Shown: in pieces, positions 42,390-51,413 of the stretch | How the letters are laid out: the number at the start of each line of letters is the position of its first letter | How positions within the stretch are numbered: position 1 is the first letter of the stretch | Assembly (NCBI RefSeq): GCF_013085255.1 | Contig: NZ_JABFCX010000003.1 | Span: 815,288-879,287 of the forward strand | Source of the DNA: Parvularcula mediterranea | GTDB taxonomy: Bacteria > Pseudomonadota > Alphaproteobacteria > Caulobacterales > Parvularculaceae | Reading direction: 5' to 3' | DNA length: 64,000 bases | Made by a program: the position numbers and the translations under genes | The notes under the pieces: model-generated | Told to the model about the DNA's origin: nothing | Seen by the model: the letters and a program-made list of their open reading frames with translations, nothing else | The model's database searches: none

Positions 42390-43760
42390 ATGCGGCGGAT
42401 CGCCAAACTCCTCTCACTCTCGCTACCCGCGCTCTTGAGCGTCGGCGTGGCATCGGCTCAGGAGGCGGCACCCGCGGTGACGCCCGAAGTCGCTTTCATC
42501 TTCAACAGCTTCCTGTTCCTCGTGGCCGGCATGGTCGTGATGTTCATGGCCGCAGGCTTCTGCATGCTGGAGGTCGGCCTCGTCCGCTCCAAGAACGCAG
42601 CCACGATCTGCCTCAAGAATATCTCGCTTTTCGCCATCGCGGGCATCATGTTCTGGCTGATCGGCTACAACATCACCTACCCGGGCGAGTTCAACGGCGT
42701 CTTCGGTTTCGCAGGGGCCTTCTGGGGCGGTGCAGGCGAAGCGGATCTCGAGACCGGCTACGCGGCCAGCTCCGACTGGTACTTCCAGATGGTTTTCGTC
42801 GCGACCGCGGCGTCGATCGTCTCCGGCACCCTGGCTGAGCGCATCAAGCTCTGGCCGTTCCTCGCGTTCGTCGCGGTCCTCACCGGTGTCATCTACCCGG
42901 TGCAGGCTTCGTGGGAGTGGGGCGCAGGCTGGCTCGACGGCCTCGGCTTCTCGGACTTTGCAGGCTCGACCCTCGTTCACTCGACCGGCGGCTGGGCAGC
43001 GCTCATGGGCGCCCTCTTCCTCGGCGCGCGTGAAGGCAAGTACGGCAAGAACGGCGAAGTCGCGCCCTTCCCGGGCTCGAACCTGCCGCTTGCGACCCTC
43101 GGCACGTTCATCCTGTGGCTCGGCTGGTTCGGCTTCAATGGCGGCTCGGTTCTCGCCCTTGGCACCGTCGAAGCGGCGACGCAGGTCTCTGATGTCTTCA
43201 TCAAAACGAACCTCGCAGCAGCGGCCGGCGTCCTCGTCGCCGTGGGCCTCAGCCAGGTCATCTACGGCCGGGTCATCCTGCCCTTCGCCCTCAACGGCGC
43301 CATCGGCGGCCTCGTGGCGATCACGGCAGAGCCTCTCATGCCTTCGATGCCGCTCGCGGCGTTCATCGGCGGTGTCGGCGGCGCCATCGTGGTCGGCGGT
43401 GTTCCGCTCCTCGACAAGCTGAAGATCGACGACGTGGTCGGCGCTATCCCGGCTCACCTCTTTGCAGGCATCTGGGGCACCATGGTTGTGCCGCTGTCGA
43501 ACCCTGACGCGAGCTTCGGCGTGCAGTTCCTTGGCGTAATCGCCATCGGTGCCTTTGTCTCGGCAGCTTCGGCGATCGTCTGGGCCGTCCTCAAATACAC
43601 CTCCGGCATTCGCTCGGATGTGGAGCATGAGCGCGATGGTCTCGACATGGGTGAGATGGGTCTCTCGGCCTATCCCGAGTGGCCGTCGGACACGGTCACC
43701 ACGGCTCCGGCTACGCCTGCTGCAGGCTCCGCCCCTGGCGCAGCGCCAGTCGGCGCCTAG
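42390..43760 (+). CDS. amt: Ammonium transporter (Amt/MEP family)
   Basis: A 456-aa Amt with a cleavable signal peptide (ending ASAQ), about 11 transmembrane helices and the signature DFAGSTLVHSTGGWAALMGA, including conserved twin-His pore region residues. The usual partner glnK is not next to it; the downstream gene is convergent. Stops of the two convergent genes share one CTAG (43757-43760). The 284 bp upstream show no clear sigma-54 box. Confidence 0.94.
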   Translation: MRRIAKLLSLSLPALLSVGVASAQEAAPAVTPEVAFIFNSFLFLVAGMVVMFMAAGFCMLEVGLVRSKNAATICLKNISLFAIAGIMFWLIGYNITYPGEFNGVFGFAGAFWGGAGEADLETGYAASSDWYFQMVFVATAASIVSGTLAERIKLWPFLAFVAVLTGVIYPVQASWEWGAGWLDGLGFSDFAGSTLVHSTGGWAALMGALFLGAREGKYGKNGEVAPFPGSNLPLATLGTFILWLGWFGFNGGSVLALGTVEAATQVSDVFIKTNLAAAAGVLVAVGLSQVIYGRVILPFALNGAIGGLVAITAEPLMPSMPLAAFIGGVGGAIVVGGVPLLDKLKIDDVVGAIPAHLFAGIWGTMVVPLSNPDASFGVQFLGVIAIGAFVSAASAIVWAVLKYTSGIRSDVEHERDGLDMGEMGLSAYPEWPSDTVTTAPATPAAGSAPGAAPVGA

Positions 43761-44104
43761 ACGCCCGGCGCGTCATCATCATGGCCACTCGCGTCCGAAT
43801 AGAACGCAGTGGCCATGAGCCCGGCGGCGAGAACAATCGTCGCCAGCACCCCGGCTCCCAGTTTCAGAAGAACTGAGAGCCGCATCTCCAGGAACTGGGC
43901 AGGGACAAAGAGAACGGCGAGCACGACCACGAGAACAAGCACGCCAATCGTCCAGCCCATCATCCGAAGCGCCCGTCCACGGGCGCTTTTTTCTTGGGCG
44001 GGGAGTGCCTCCCGAGGCTCTGCCTCCGCCTCGCCCCCGCCATAGGTCAGGGTCTCTGGCGCGGCGTCATCGCGGGGGTCAGGCTGTTCGGGCGTGGTGC
44101 TCAT
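43757..44104 (-). CDS. Small membrane protein with two helices
   Basis: A 115-aa protein with an acidic, proline-rich cytoplasmic N-terminus, two transmembrane helices (about 49-68 and 78-98) and an acidic C-terminal tail. No family is recognised. It lies between convergent amt and the membrane hydrolase gene on the same strand as the latter. Confidence 0.68.
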   Translation of the reverse strand: MSTTPEQPDPRDDAAPETLTYGGGEAEAEPREALPAQEKSARGRALRMMGWTIGVLVLVVVLAVLFVPAQFLEMRLSVLLKLGAGVLATIVLAAGLMATAFYSDASGHDDDAPGV

Positions 44105-44163
44105 GGCGGGGAAATAGCGCCGGGCCTGCGAAAGAGCCAATCCCCGACCCCTTCCCTTTTCCG

Positions 44164-45630
44164 TCAGGCGAGCTTGTGCCGCAGGTCTCTCAGGATGACA
44201 TCGCTCTCGAACGAAGGCGTCGGCGTCAGGCCGAAGCGGACAATCAGCTCCGCCGCCAGCTGCTTCGCAAAGAGCGGCGAATGGAAATAGGCGTTGTGAA
44301 GGAGCTCCGACCGCTCAAACTTCATGGACTGCGCCACAAGGTCCGCACCTTTAGAATCGAGCAGCTCACCTGACGAGAGAAGCTCTCGAAGCCGCTGGAT
44401 CGCCTCACCGGCATCGTTGGTCGAGGCGGAGATCATCTCCTGCTGAACCGCCTTGGGCAGCGTGCCCACGGTGGGCTGACTGAAGTCGAGACCCGGGGCG
44501 ACCTGATCGATCGTCTCACCGAAGCCGTCATCACCGAAGCTCTGACTCTTCAGCTGGGCCGTCAGGAAAGCCGAGAGGCCCGGCGTCGCCACCAGCGACA
44601 CCAGCAACGCGATCCCTGCGGAGAGGATGATCAGCGTACCGACAGGAACCAGCGCGAAGAGACCGAGCACACCGCTCAGGGCCTCCGACTGAAAGATGCG
44701 GTCGGCAACACCGCCGGGCTCAGCCGCGGCAGCGCCCGCATAAATCGCATCCTCGGCCGGATCGATCACCTCCTCCTGGAGCGCGACAAAGCCGTCCGCC
44801 AGCGCCGTCGGCGGTGACAGCCCTTGCAGGTCCAGCGCATGCATCAGGAAGAAAAAACCAACGAATACAAAGCTCATCGAGGAGAAGAGCGCCACGAACA
44901 CGGTCTTCATCTTGATGAGCTTCGGCGAGACGGTTTTGGCCTTGATCAGCCCATTGATGGCTTCGTCCTGATCATGGTTCAGGGCCACGTACCGGTCGGA
45001 AAAATGCTCCGCGAGCGTATTATCCCGGAAGATCTTCTGCCGCCGCGTGTTCCGGAAACTGTAGGCGTAGAGCACCACGAGAATGACCGCAGCGAGGATG
45101 AACTCCACCGAGAGCACGAACTCGTTGATGCCGCCGCCGAAATTCCTGATCCGCTCACCGGCATAGGTACCGGTCGCCATCTCGGCGATCTTCACCGTGA
45201 TCAATCCGAGCGCCACGAGCAGCATCAGACGGCCAGCAACGTCAAAGCGAGAAAACGGGTTCCGGTTCGGCCTGAACCGGAACATCGGAGTACCGACCGT
45301 GACGAACCCTCGAACGAGGTCGCAGCATTTCTGCCCGCGCCTCAGATAGAGAAGCAGCAGCGCCTGAATCGCAGCGGAGCCGCCATGGCTGTGCCCGACA
45401 ACAATCGGCGGGTCCTCGCAGTCATGGATAGCGCTCGCCAGCTTGGTCCCGGTACGGCGGCGATCAACCTCGGAGTTAGCGCCCGACCAATGGAACGGAG
45501 CAATCTCAAGGTCTTCGGCCACGTGATTCTGAAGCTCGACCATGAAAGGCGAGCCCTTCTGCCACCAGCTTTCGCCAGTGTCGGAGTCCCTTCCCGCGAA
45601 GGTCCCATGAACCGTGATGAGCCTGACCAT
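44164..45630 (-). CDS. Membrane-embedded alpha/beta hydrolase
   Basis: A 488-aa protein with an N-terminal alpha/beta hydrolase domain (VHGTFAG oxyanion loop, nucleophile elbow GHSHGG with Ser81) and then four hydrophobic segments (about 125-145, 165-185, 240-260, 335-365) with soluble parts between. Such lipase-like domains tied to membrane helices occur in effector-type and envelope proteins; the role here is unknown. ATG 45630 is preferred over a longer start. The nucleophile is intact. Confidence 0.85.
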   Translation of the reverse strand: MVRLITVHGTFAGRDSDTGESWWQKGSPFMVELQNHVAEDLEIAPFHWSGANSEVDRRRTGTKLASAIHDCEDPPIVVGHSHGGSAAIQALLLLYLRRGQKCCDLVRGFVTVGTPMFRFRPNRNPFSRFDVAGRLMLLVALGLITVKIAEMATGTYAGERIRNFGGGINEFVLSVEFILAAVILVVLYAYSFRNTRRQKIFRDNTLAEHFSDRYVALNHDQDEAINGLIKAKTVSPKLIKMKTVFVALFSSMSFVFVGFFFLMHALDLQGLSPPTALADGFVALQEEVIDPAEDAIYAGAAAAEPGGVADRIFQSEALSGVLGLFALVPVGTLIILSAGIALLVSLVATPGLSAFLTAQLKSQSFGDDGFGETIDQVAPGLDFSQPTVGTLPKAVQQEMISASTNDAGEAIQRLRELLSSGELLDSKGADLVAQSMKFERSELLHNAYFHSPLFAKQLAAELIVRFGLTPTPSFESDVILRDLRHKLA

Positions 45631-45743
45631 TGCCGCGCCCCCTATAACGCTAACGCATGTTAAACTTTCAGACGGCTTTCGGCAATCGAGGTCAGGCGAA
45701 GCCCTCTTGCTCACCCCAGCGGCGGCGGGCAAAGCCTTTCGCC

Positions 45744-46445
45744 ATGAGTATTTTCATGTTGCCGGAAGAGTTTGATACGCCCCAGGGCCGCAAGGATGCC
45801 TGGAGATCTCTTTGGCTCGTCGACCACGGCTTCATGCGGAAGGTCTCGAAGAACGAGCACTGGATCTCCGATGAGATGGTCCGCTCGGCTCAGCCCTCCC
45901 CGAAAGACATCAAGGAGTGGGCAGGCCGGGGCCTCAAGACGATCATCAACCTGCGTGGCCTCAGGAACAACCCGCGGCAGCCCGGCTACTGGCATCTCGA
46001 GCGTGAGGCCTGCCGCGAGGCGGGGATCGAGATGGTCGACCTGCGTGCTTACTCCCGCGAGGCGCCGAAGCCCGAATTCATCTTCGAGATCGACCGCCTC
46101 TTCCGCGAGATGGAGTACCCGGCGCTGATGCACTGCAAATCAGGCGCGGACCGGGCCGGGATCGGGAGCTTCCTCTACGAATTCCTGAAACAGGAGAAGC
46201 CGATCGCCGAAGCCCGCGAACAGCTCTCCTTCAAGTTTGGCCACATCAAGCAGGGCAAGACGGGCGTCCTCGACCACTTCATCGACACCTACGAAGCCCG
46301 GGCAAAGGCCGACGGCGTCGAGCCGAACCGCGAGCATTTTCTTGAGTGGATCGGCACTGACTATGATCGCGACGCCATCCGCGCGAGCTTCGAGCCGCAG
46401 GCGCTCGGAAGCCTCCTCACCGAAAAGATCCTTCGCCGGGAATAG
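45744..46445 (+). CDS. Dual-specificity/tyrosine protein phosphatase
   Basis: A 233-aa phosphatase of the DSP/PTP-like group. The active site HCKSGADRAG has Cys131 and Arg137 (HCx5R), preceded by LRGLRNNPRQPGYWHLE, where NLRG is the typical bacterial DSP segment. ATG 45744 starts the conserved N-terminus. The substrate is unknown; bacterial homologues act on Tyr-phosphorylated proteins or lipid/glycan phosphates. It is divergent from the membrane hydrolase gene and followed by a large inverted repeat. Confidence 0.88.
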   Translation: MSIFMLPEEFDTPQGRKDAWRSLWLVDHGFMRKVSKNEHWISDEMVRSAQPSPKDIKEWAGRGLKTIINLRGLRNNPRQPGYWHLEREACREAGIEMVDLRAYSREAPKPEFIFEIDRLFREMEYPALMHCKSGADRAGIGSFLYEFLKQEKPIAEAREQLSFKFGHIKQGKTGVLDHFIDTYEARAKADGVEPNREHFLEWIGTDYDRDAIRASFEPQALGSLLTEKILRRE

Positions 46446-46454
46446 AAGAAAAGC

Positions 46455-46520
46455 GGGAACGCAAGCTTCTGTCGCTGAGTTGCGGGATAGCGCCTCTCGC
46501 GCCCAGAAACTTGCGTTCCC
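46455..46520. repeat. 17-bp inverted repeat with 32-nt spacer
   Basis: GGGAACGCAAGCTTCTG (46455-46471) and CAGAAACTTGCGTTCCC (46504-46520) are inverted copies with one mismatch. The spacer holds a smaller GCGC/GCGC hairpin. There is no T-run, so it is not a simple terminator. It lies between the phosphatase stop and the HTH regulator and may be a small RNA, mRNA structure or relic of a mobile element. Confidence 0.6.
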
Positions 46521-46742
46521 CGGATGCTGCAACCGGTGCGGGGGATAGCCCGCGGAGCTGCTTCATCCTTTTCGTGACTGCCCCCGGCCCTCTCCCCTCA
46601 AAGCTGGCCGGGTCGGCAATCACGCTCATTGCCGGGTGGGGCCTGAGCTGTCCCCGGTTTGGGCTACGCTCGCGTTCGCGTGAAGGCGCAGCGGCGTGCG
46701 CCAGGGGTTGCATCAGGTTGCATGGGCGTATATTGCACCGCG

Positions 46743-47624
46743 ATGGCCATTCGAGATTTTCCTGAAAAACTAAGGATGATCCTGAAGATCCTCGTGGTCA
46801 GCCGCACCGGACTGGCGGCTGGCCTCAATGTGGATAAGTCGCTCGTCGGCCGTTGGGCGTCGGGCGCGGTGAACCCTTCCGAACACAATCTTGCTAAGCT
46901 GACCCGCTATATCGGCGAGCGAATCGATGGCTTCACCGTCCTCGACTGGGAGCGGGACCTGACGAGCTTTGCGGGTCTCATCGGCGCGGAGCAGCCTGCA
47001 GCCTCCTCCCCCTTCGGCGATATGATCCCGGCCAGCTTTCTCGAAGCCTCCCGGCAGCAGATTGCGTACCGGGGCAAAAGCTATTGCGGCCTCTGGCGCT
47101 CGACCCGGGCGTCCTTCGACCTCCCCGGCCGGTTCATCCATGACCTTTGCCTCATCGGCGAGGACGGCAAGGGTGGCCTCCGTTTCATCGCGGGTGTCGA
47201 AGGCGTCCGCTACGAGGGCTTCAGCCTGATGCTGGAGCACCAGAGCTTCTCGATGTCGTTTGACCACGACGCGCGAACGATCATGTTCTCGATCTACAAT
47301 GGCGTAGCGCGACAGCGGCCCCAGGTCCTCGACGGCCTGAACCTCGCGACCTTGCGTGACGCGGGCGGCTCCCCGGCTGCATCGGCAAGCATTCTCCAGC
47401 GTATTGGCGAGGTCACGGGCGATCCTGACAAGGACCTCGAGCTCTACGAAGAGGCCCTCAAGACGCACAATCCGCTGGCGGAAGAGGGTTCGATTGATCC
47501 CGAGATCGCCAGGCACCTGACCCGAAACGTCCAATCCGAGACCGAGGGCATCATCAGGCTTCTTTACGGGCAGACCATGTCGCGCGGATCGCGGATTGAC
47601 GAGCTGGTCGGCGATAGAAAATAG
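46743..47624 (+). CDS. HTH transcriptional regulator with unknown C-terminal sensor domain
   Basis: A 293-aa protein. Residues about 5-65 form an XRE-like helix-turn-helix (VSRTGLAAGLNVDKSLVGRWASGAVNPSEHNLAKL). The rest (about 85-290) is an unrecognised globular domain. ATG 46743 is the likely start; ATG 46722 adds 7 residues. It stands just upstream of YeaH and on the same strand, so it could control that cluster. Confidence 0.8.
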   Translation: MAIRDFPEKLRMILKILVVSRTGLAAGLNVDKSLVGRWASGAVNPSEHNLAKLTRYIGERIDGFTVLDWERDLTSFAGLIGAEQPAASSPFGDMIPASFLEASRQQIAYRGKSYCGLWRSTRASFDLPGRFIHDLCLIGEDGKGGLRFIAGVEGVRYEGFSLMLEHQSFSMSFDHDARTIMFSIYNGVARQRPQVLDGLNLATLRDAGGSPAASASILQRIGEVTGDPDKDLELYEEALKTHNPLAEEGSIDPEIARHLTRNVQSETEGIIRLLYGQTMSRGSRIDELVGDRK

Positions 47625-47700
47625 CGCGGGGATAAATCTCCCGAGAGTTTCATGTCGCCCCTAGGGGACTTGGTTAGCAATTATGGTTACTCTGGTAGCC

Positions 47701-49011
47701 ATGTCGCACTTCATTGATCGCCGCCTCAATCCCAAGGGCAAGTCGCTCGGCAATCGGCAGCGCTTTTTCCGGCGCGCCAAGGGCCAGATCAAGGAGGCGG
47801 TGAACCGCTCGCTCCGTGATCGGTCGGTGAAGGAACTCGACAAGTCCGGGAAGATCTCGATCCCTTCGAAATCGACAGCCGAGCCGCGCTTCCGCCTCGA
47901 TGGCGCATCGGGACAGCGGCAGCATGTCCATCCAGGCAACAAGGAATTCACCACCGGCGACCGCCTGAGAAAACCGCCCCAGGGCGGGGGCAAGGGCGGC
48001 AAGGACGCGTCTGACTCGGGGGATGGAGAGGACAATTTCTCCTTCACCCTCACCCAGGAGGAGTTCCTCGATATCTTCTTCGAGGATCTGGAGCTGCCAA
48101 ACCTCGTCAAGACCTCCCTCAAGGAAATGACCGCGTGGAAGTGGCGCCGCGCAGGGGTCACGGTCACCGGGGCGCCAACCAATCTCAACCTCGTCCGCAC
48201 CATGAAGAATGCCCATGGGCGTCGGCTTGCCCTCAAGCGACCTTCGGGCGCGGAGATCAGTGAGCTGAAGGAGCGGCTTTTCGCGCTTGAAAGGGTCGCT
48301 CAGCCCACCGAAGAACAGATTGCCGAGCAAAAAGCGGTGCTCGCCAAGCTCGAAGAGCTTGAAGCGCGCCGGCGCTGGGCGCCCTATATCGACCCGCTGG
48401 ACGTGCGCTACAACGCCTTCTCGCCCCAGCCGATCCCGACGACCGCAGCCGTCATGTTCTGCCTGATGGACGTTTCGGGCTCGATGGGTGAGCGCGAGAA
48501 GGACCTCGCCAAGCGGTTCTACATGCTCCTCTACCTCTTCCTCCAGAAGCGGTACGAGAAAGTGGACGTCGTCTTCATTCGGCATACGCACCATGCGGAG
48601 GAAGTGGACGAGGAAACCTTCTTCTACTCCCGCCAGTCAGGCGGTACGATCGTCAGCACCGCGATCGAAGTGATGCAGGAGATCCAGCGAGACCGTTACC
48701 CGACCCAGGACTGGAACATCTACGTGGCGCAAGCCTCGGACGGCTACACCCAGTCCGGCGACGCCCAGCGCTGTGTCCAGCTCCTCAACGAGGAAGTCCT
48801 GCCAATCCTTCAGTACTACGCCTATATCGAGATCCTCGACGAGCGTGAGATGGACGTCTTCTCCGACCCCGACGCCGGCGCCGAACTCTGGCGCGCCTAC
48901 CGTTCGATCACGGACGACCGCTTCGCCCAGACACGGATCGCCCACCCAAGGGACATCTTCCCGGTGTTCCGCGAGCTGTTTTCGAAGGAGCGGAAGGGGA
49001 AGGCGGCGTGA
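47701..49011 (+). CDS. YeaH/YhbH family protein (DUF444)
   Basis: A 436-aa vWA-like protein of the YeaH/YhbH family. It has the start SHFIDRRLNPKGKSLGNRQRF, the vWA metal-site motif MDVSGSMG and the SGGTIVSTAI segment. In enterobacteria it is encoded with the kinase PrkA (YeaG) and SpoVR (YcgB) in a starvation/nitrogen-stress operon. Here prkA is not visible within the window. The downstream membrane gene begins 1 bp after the stop codon. Confidence 0.93.
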   Translation: MSHFIDRRLNPKGKSLGNRQRFFRRAKGQIKEAVNRSLRDRSVKELDKSGKISIPSKSTAEPRFRLDGASGQRQHVHPGNKEFTTGDRLRKPPQGGGKGGKDASDSGDGEDNFSFTLTQEEFLDIFFEDLELPNLVKTSLKEMTAWKWRRAGVTVTGAPTNLNLVRTMKNAHGRRLALKRPSGAEISELKERLFALERVAQPTEEQIAEQKAVLAKLEELEARRRWAPYIDPLDVRYNAFSPQPIPTTAAVMFCLMDVSGSMGEREKDLAKRFYMLLYLFLQKRYEKVDVVFIRHTHHAEEVDEETFFYSRQSGGTIVSTAIEVMQEIQRDRYPTQDWNIYVAQASDGYTQSGDAQRCVQLLNEEVLPILQYYAYIEILDEREMDVFSDPDAGAELWRAYRSITDDRFAQTRIAHPRDIFPVFRELFSKERKGKAA

Positions 49012-49012
49012 G

Positions 49013-49420
49013 ATGTTCCTTTTAGTGAGCACCTTATTGCTGGCGGCTCTTGCTGGTTTGGGCTGCCTAGTCGGTCATTTGTTTTTTCAGCTCAGCTTCC
49101 GGTTGTTGGCGGAAATGTCGTCTGTTTCGATCAAGAAATCTCTGGTACTGATGTCGTCCATCGCTCTTGCGACGGCCTTGTGCGCCCTCAGTATACTGTC
49201 GTATCTATTTGTTGCTTCGATACTGACTGGAGATTCAGTCGTTCACGCACTTGATATGAGCCGGCCGGTGGCGCACCTCATAGGAAGCGATGTGGAGAAG
49301 CCCCTTCAGACATTTCGGTTCTGGTTGTTTTTGGCCTCGACAAGCGTGTCGGTGCTCGGGCTTCTACTGTCCTATCGTTGGCATAGGGATCGACTTGCAC
49401 AGATCGGGGTGGATTGGTGA
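49013..49420 (+). CDS. Small membrane protein inserted in the YeaH-SpoVR cluster
   Basis: A 135-aa protein with three to four hydrophobic helices and no recognised family. Its codon use is visibly lower in GC (many TTG, TTT, ATA codons) than its neighbours, which suggests recent acquisition. It starts 1 bp after YeaH and is probably translated with it. It is not part of the usual prkA-yeaH-spoVR layout. Confidence 0.7.
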   Translation: MFLLVSTLLLAALAGLGCLVGHLFFQLSFRLLAEMSSVSIKKSLVLMSSIALATALCALSILSYLFVASILTGDSVVHALDMSRPVAHLIGSDVEKPLQTFRFWLFLASTSVSVLGLLLSYRWHRDRLAQIGVDW

Positions 49421-49497
49421 TGAGAAGATTGATCGTTCTCAGACCCACCGCTGTCGTCGTCGTAGGTAGTCGCGCAACAGTTCGAATTGCACTCTAA
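49420..49497 (+). CDS. Possible 25-aa coupled ORF
   Basis: ATG 49420 overlaps the previous stop (TGATG) and reads 25 codons to TAA 49495-49497, giving a basic, valine-rich peptide (MRRLIVLRPTAVVVVGS...). The rhodanese SD (AAGGA) begins at its stop. It may be a leader, a coupling ORF or chance. Confidence 0.3.
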   Translation: MRRLIVLRPTAVVVVGSRATVRIAL

Positions 49498-49506
49498 GGA
49501 CAACGC

Positions 49507-49914
49507 ATGCTCCCCCTCCTCACCGCCCTCCTCCTCTTCACAGCCTCGCCTGACATCGGCACCCCGAAAAACGGCGTCATTCATCTGACGGCGGAGGAAG
49601 CGGCTGAGGTCCTCAAGGCGAACCCGGACATCACCGTTCTCGATGTGCGGACGCGGGGCGAGTACCGGGCTGGCCATATCGAGGGCGCGACGCAAATCAA
49701 CTATTTCGCGCCGGGGTTCCGGGAGCGGCTCGAGAAGCTCGAGAAGAGCAATGCCTACCTCGTCCATTGCAAGACAGGCGGGCGGTCCTCGCGGGCTGTG
49801 CGGATCTTAAAGGACCTCGGGCCTGAAACCATTTATCATCTCGACGGCGGTATCGTAGCCTGGCGGAAGGCCGGTCTGCCGACCGTGACCGAGAGCAAGG
49901 AGGCGACAGAATGA
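49507..49914 (+). CDS. Rhodanese-domain protein, exported
   Basis: A 135-aa single rhodanese domain with a short N-terminal hydrophobic segment. The active-site loop HCKTGGRSSRA has the catalytic Cys88; TVLDVRTRGEYRAGHIEGA precedes it. Such proteins bind or transfer sulfane sulfur. Its stop overlaps the SpoVR ATG (ATGA at 49911), so the two are coupled, which is unusual for a spoVR gene. Confidence 0.9.
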   Translation: MLPLLTALLLFTASPDIGTPKNGVIHLTAEEAAEVLKANPDITVLDVRTRGEYRAGHIEGATQINYFAPGFRERLEKLEKSNAYLVHCKTGGRSSRAVRILKDLGPETIYHLDGGIVAWRKAGLPTVTESKEATE

Positions 49915-51410
49915 GCGCCACACTGAAGAGCGAGAAACTCCTCTGGGACGAGGCAGCCTGGACCTTCGAGGATTTGCAGCGGAGCTTCGACGCGATCGAG
50001 GATATCGGCCTCAATGATCTCGGCCTCGACGTCTACAAGAACCAGATCGAGATCATCACCTCCGAGCAGATGCTCGACGCATACTCCTCCCACGGCATGC
50101 CGCTGATGTACCGCCACTGGTCCTTCGGCAAAGCGTTCGCCCGGGACTCGATGAACTACCAGAAGGGCTATACGGGCCTTGCGTACGAGATCGTGATCAA
50201 TTCTGATCCGTGTATCGCCTATCTCATGGAGGAGAACTCCATGACGATGCAGGCGTTGGTGATGGCCCACGCCTGTTTCGGCCACAACCACTTCTTCAAG
50301 AACAACTACCTTTTCCGTCAGTGGACGGATGCTTCCTCGATCCTGACCTATCTCGACTTCGCCAAGAAATATATTGCGAAGTGTGAGGACGAATATGGTT
50401 GGGAAGCGGTCGAGCAGACCCTCGACGCGGCCCATGCGCTGCAGGACCAAGGCGTCTTCCGCTACAACCGTCCGCCTAAGCTGTCGCAGACCGAGGCGAT
50501 GGCCAAGGTCGAAGCGCGGCTCGAGCATGAGCGCGAGAACTTCAACGACCTCTGGCGCACCCTGCCCCAGCGTGAGGAAGACCCCGAAGCCGCCGAAGCC
50601 CGGCTCGGCGAGGTGCGGAACATCAAGCTGCCGGAGGAGAACCTCCTCTACTTTGTCGAGAAGGCGTCACCGTCCTTGCGGCCATGGCAGCGCGAACTCA
50701 TCCGTATCGTGAGGAACGTCAGCCAGTATTTCTACCCCCAGAAGCAGACCAAGGTGATGAACGAAGGCTGCGCGACCTTCGTGCACCACTACATCATGAA
50801 CGAGCTGCATCGCCGGGGCCAGATCACTGACGGCGCGATCCTCGAATTCCTGCATTCGCACAGCTCCGTCGTCTTCCAGCCGGAGTTCGATGACCGCCGC
50901 TATTCGGGCATCAATCCCTATGCGCTTGGCTTCGCGATGATGGAGGACATCGTCCGTATCGTGACGGACCCGACCGAGGAAGACCGCGAGTGGTTCCCGG
51001 CCATGGCAGGCCACGGCGACTGGCGCGCGGAGCTGCGCTATGCGTGGGAGAACTTCCGCGATGAGAGCTTCATCCAGCAATATCTCTCGCCCAAGGTCAT
51101 CCGTGATTTCGGCTTCTTCGCCCTAGGCGATGATGGCCGGAAGCCCTACTACCGGGTCAACGCGATCCATGATGAGCGGGGCTACCGCGACGTGCGGAAC
51201 AGCCTCGCATCCATGTATGACCTCGGCATGCACGAGCCGAACCTACAGGTCATCGGCGCCGATCTCGAAGGCGACCGTACACTGAAGATCAGGCATACGG
51301 TCTATAAGGACCGCGTCCTCAATCCGAAGTCGAAGGAAGCGGTGATGACCCACCTCAAATTCCTCTGGGGCTACGACGTGACCCTCGAGCAGGAGAAGGC
51401 TGAGGCCTAA
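49911..51410 (+). CDS. SpoVR/YcgB-family protein
   Basis: A 499-aa SpoVR-family protein with the motifs MPLMYRHWSFGKAF, HACFGHNHFFKNNY, NEGCATFVHHYIMN and INPYALGFAMMEDI. SpoVR works in spore cortex formation in Bacillus, and in Proteobacteria in stress-linked operons with PrkA and YeaH. Here it is coupled to the rhodanese gene. Confidence 0.95.
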   Translation: MSATLKSEKLLWDEAAWTFEDLQRSFDAIEDIGLNDLGLDVYKNQIEIITSEQMLDAYSSHGMPLMYRHWSFGKAFARDSMNYQKGYTGLAYEIVINSDPCIAYLMEENSMTMQALVMAHACFGHNHFFKNNYLFRQWTDASSILTYLDFAKKYIAKCEDEYGWEAVEQTLDAAHALQDQGVFRYNRPPKLSQTEAMAKVEARLEHERENFNDLWRTLPQREEDPEAAEARLGEVRNIKLPEENLLYFVEKASPSLRPWQRELIRIVRNVSQYFYPQKQTKVMNEGCATFVHHYIMNELHRRGQITDGAILEFLHSHSSVVFQPEFDDRRYSGINPYALGFAMMEDIVRIVTDPTEEDREWFPAMAGHGDWRAELRYAWENFRDESFIQQYLSPKVIRDFGFFALGDDGRKPYYRVNAIHDERGYRDVRNSLASMYDLGMHEPNLQVIGADLEGDRTLKIRHTVYKDRVLNPKSKEAVMTHLKFLWGYDVTLEQEKAEA

Positions 51411-51413
51411 GCC

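Noticed and set aside
42423-43628. Minus-strand frame of 401 codons inside amt
   Set aside because: Amt motifs on the plus strand are complete, so this is a shadow.
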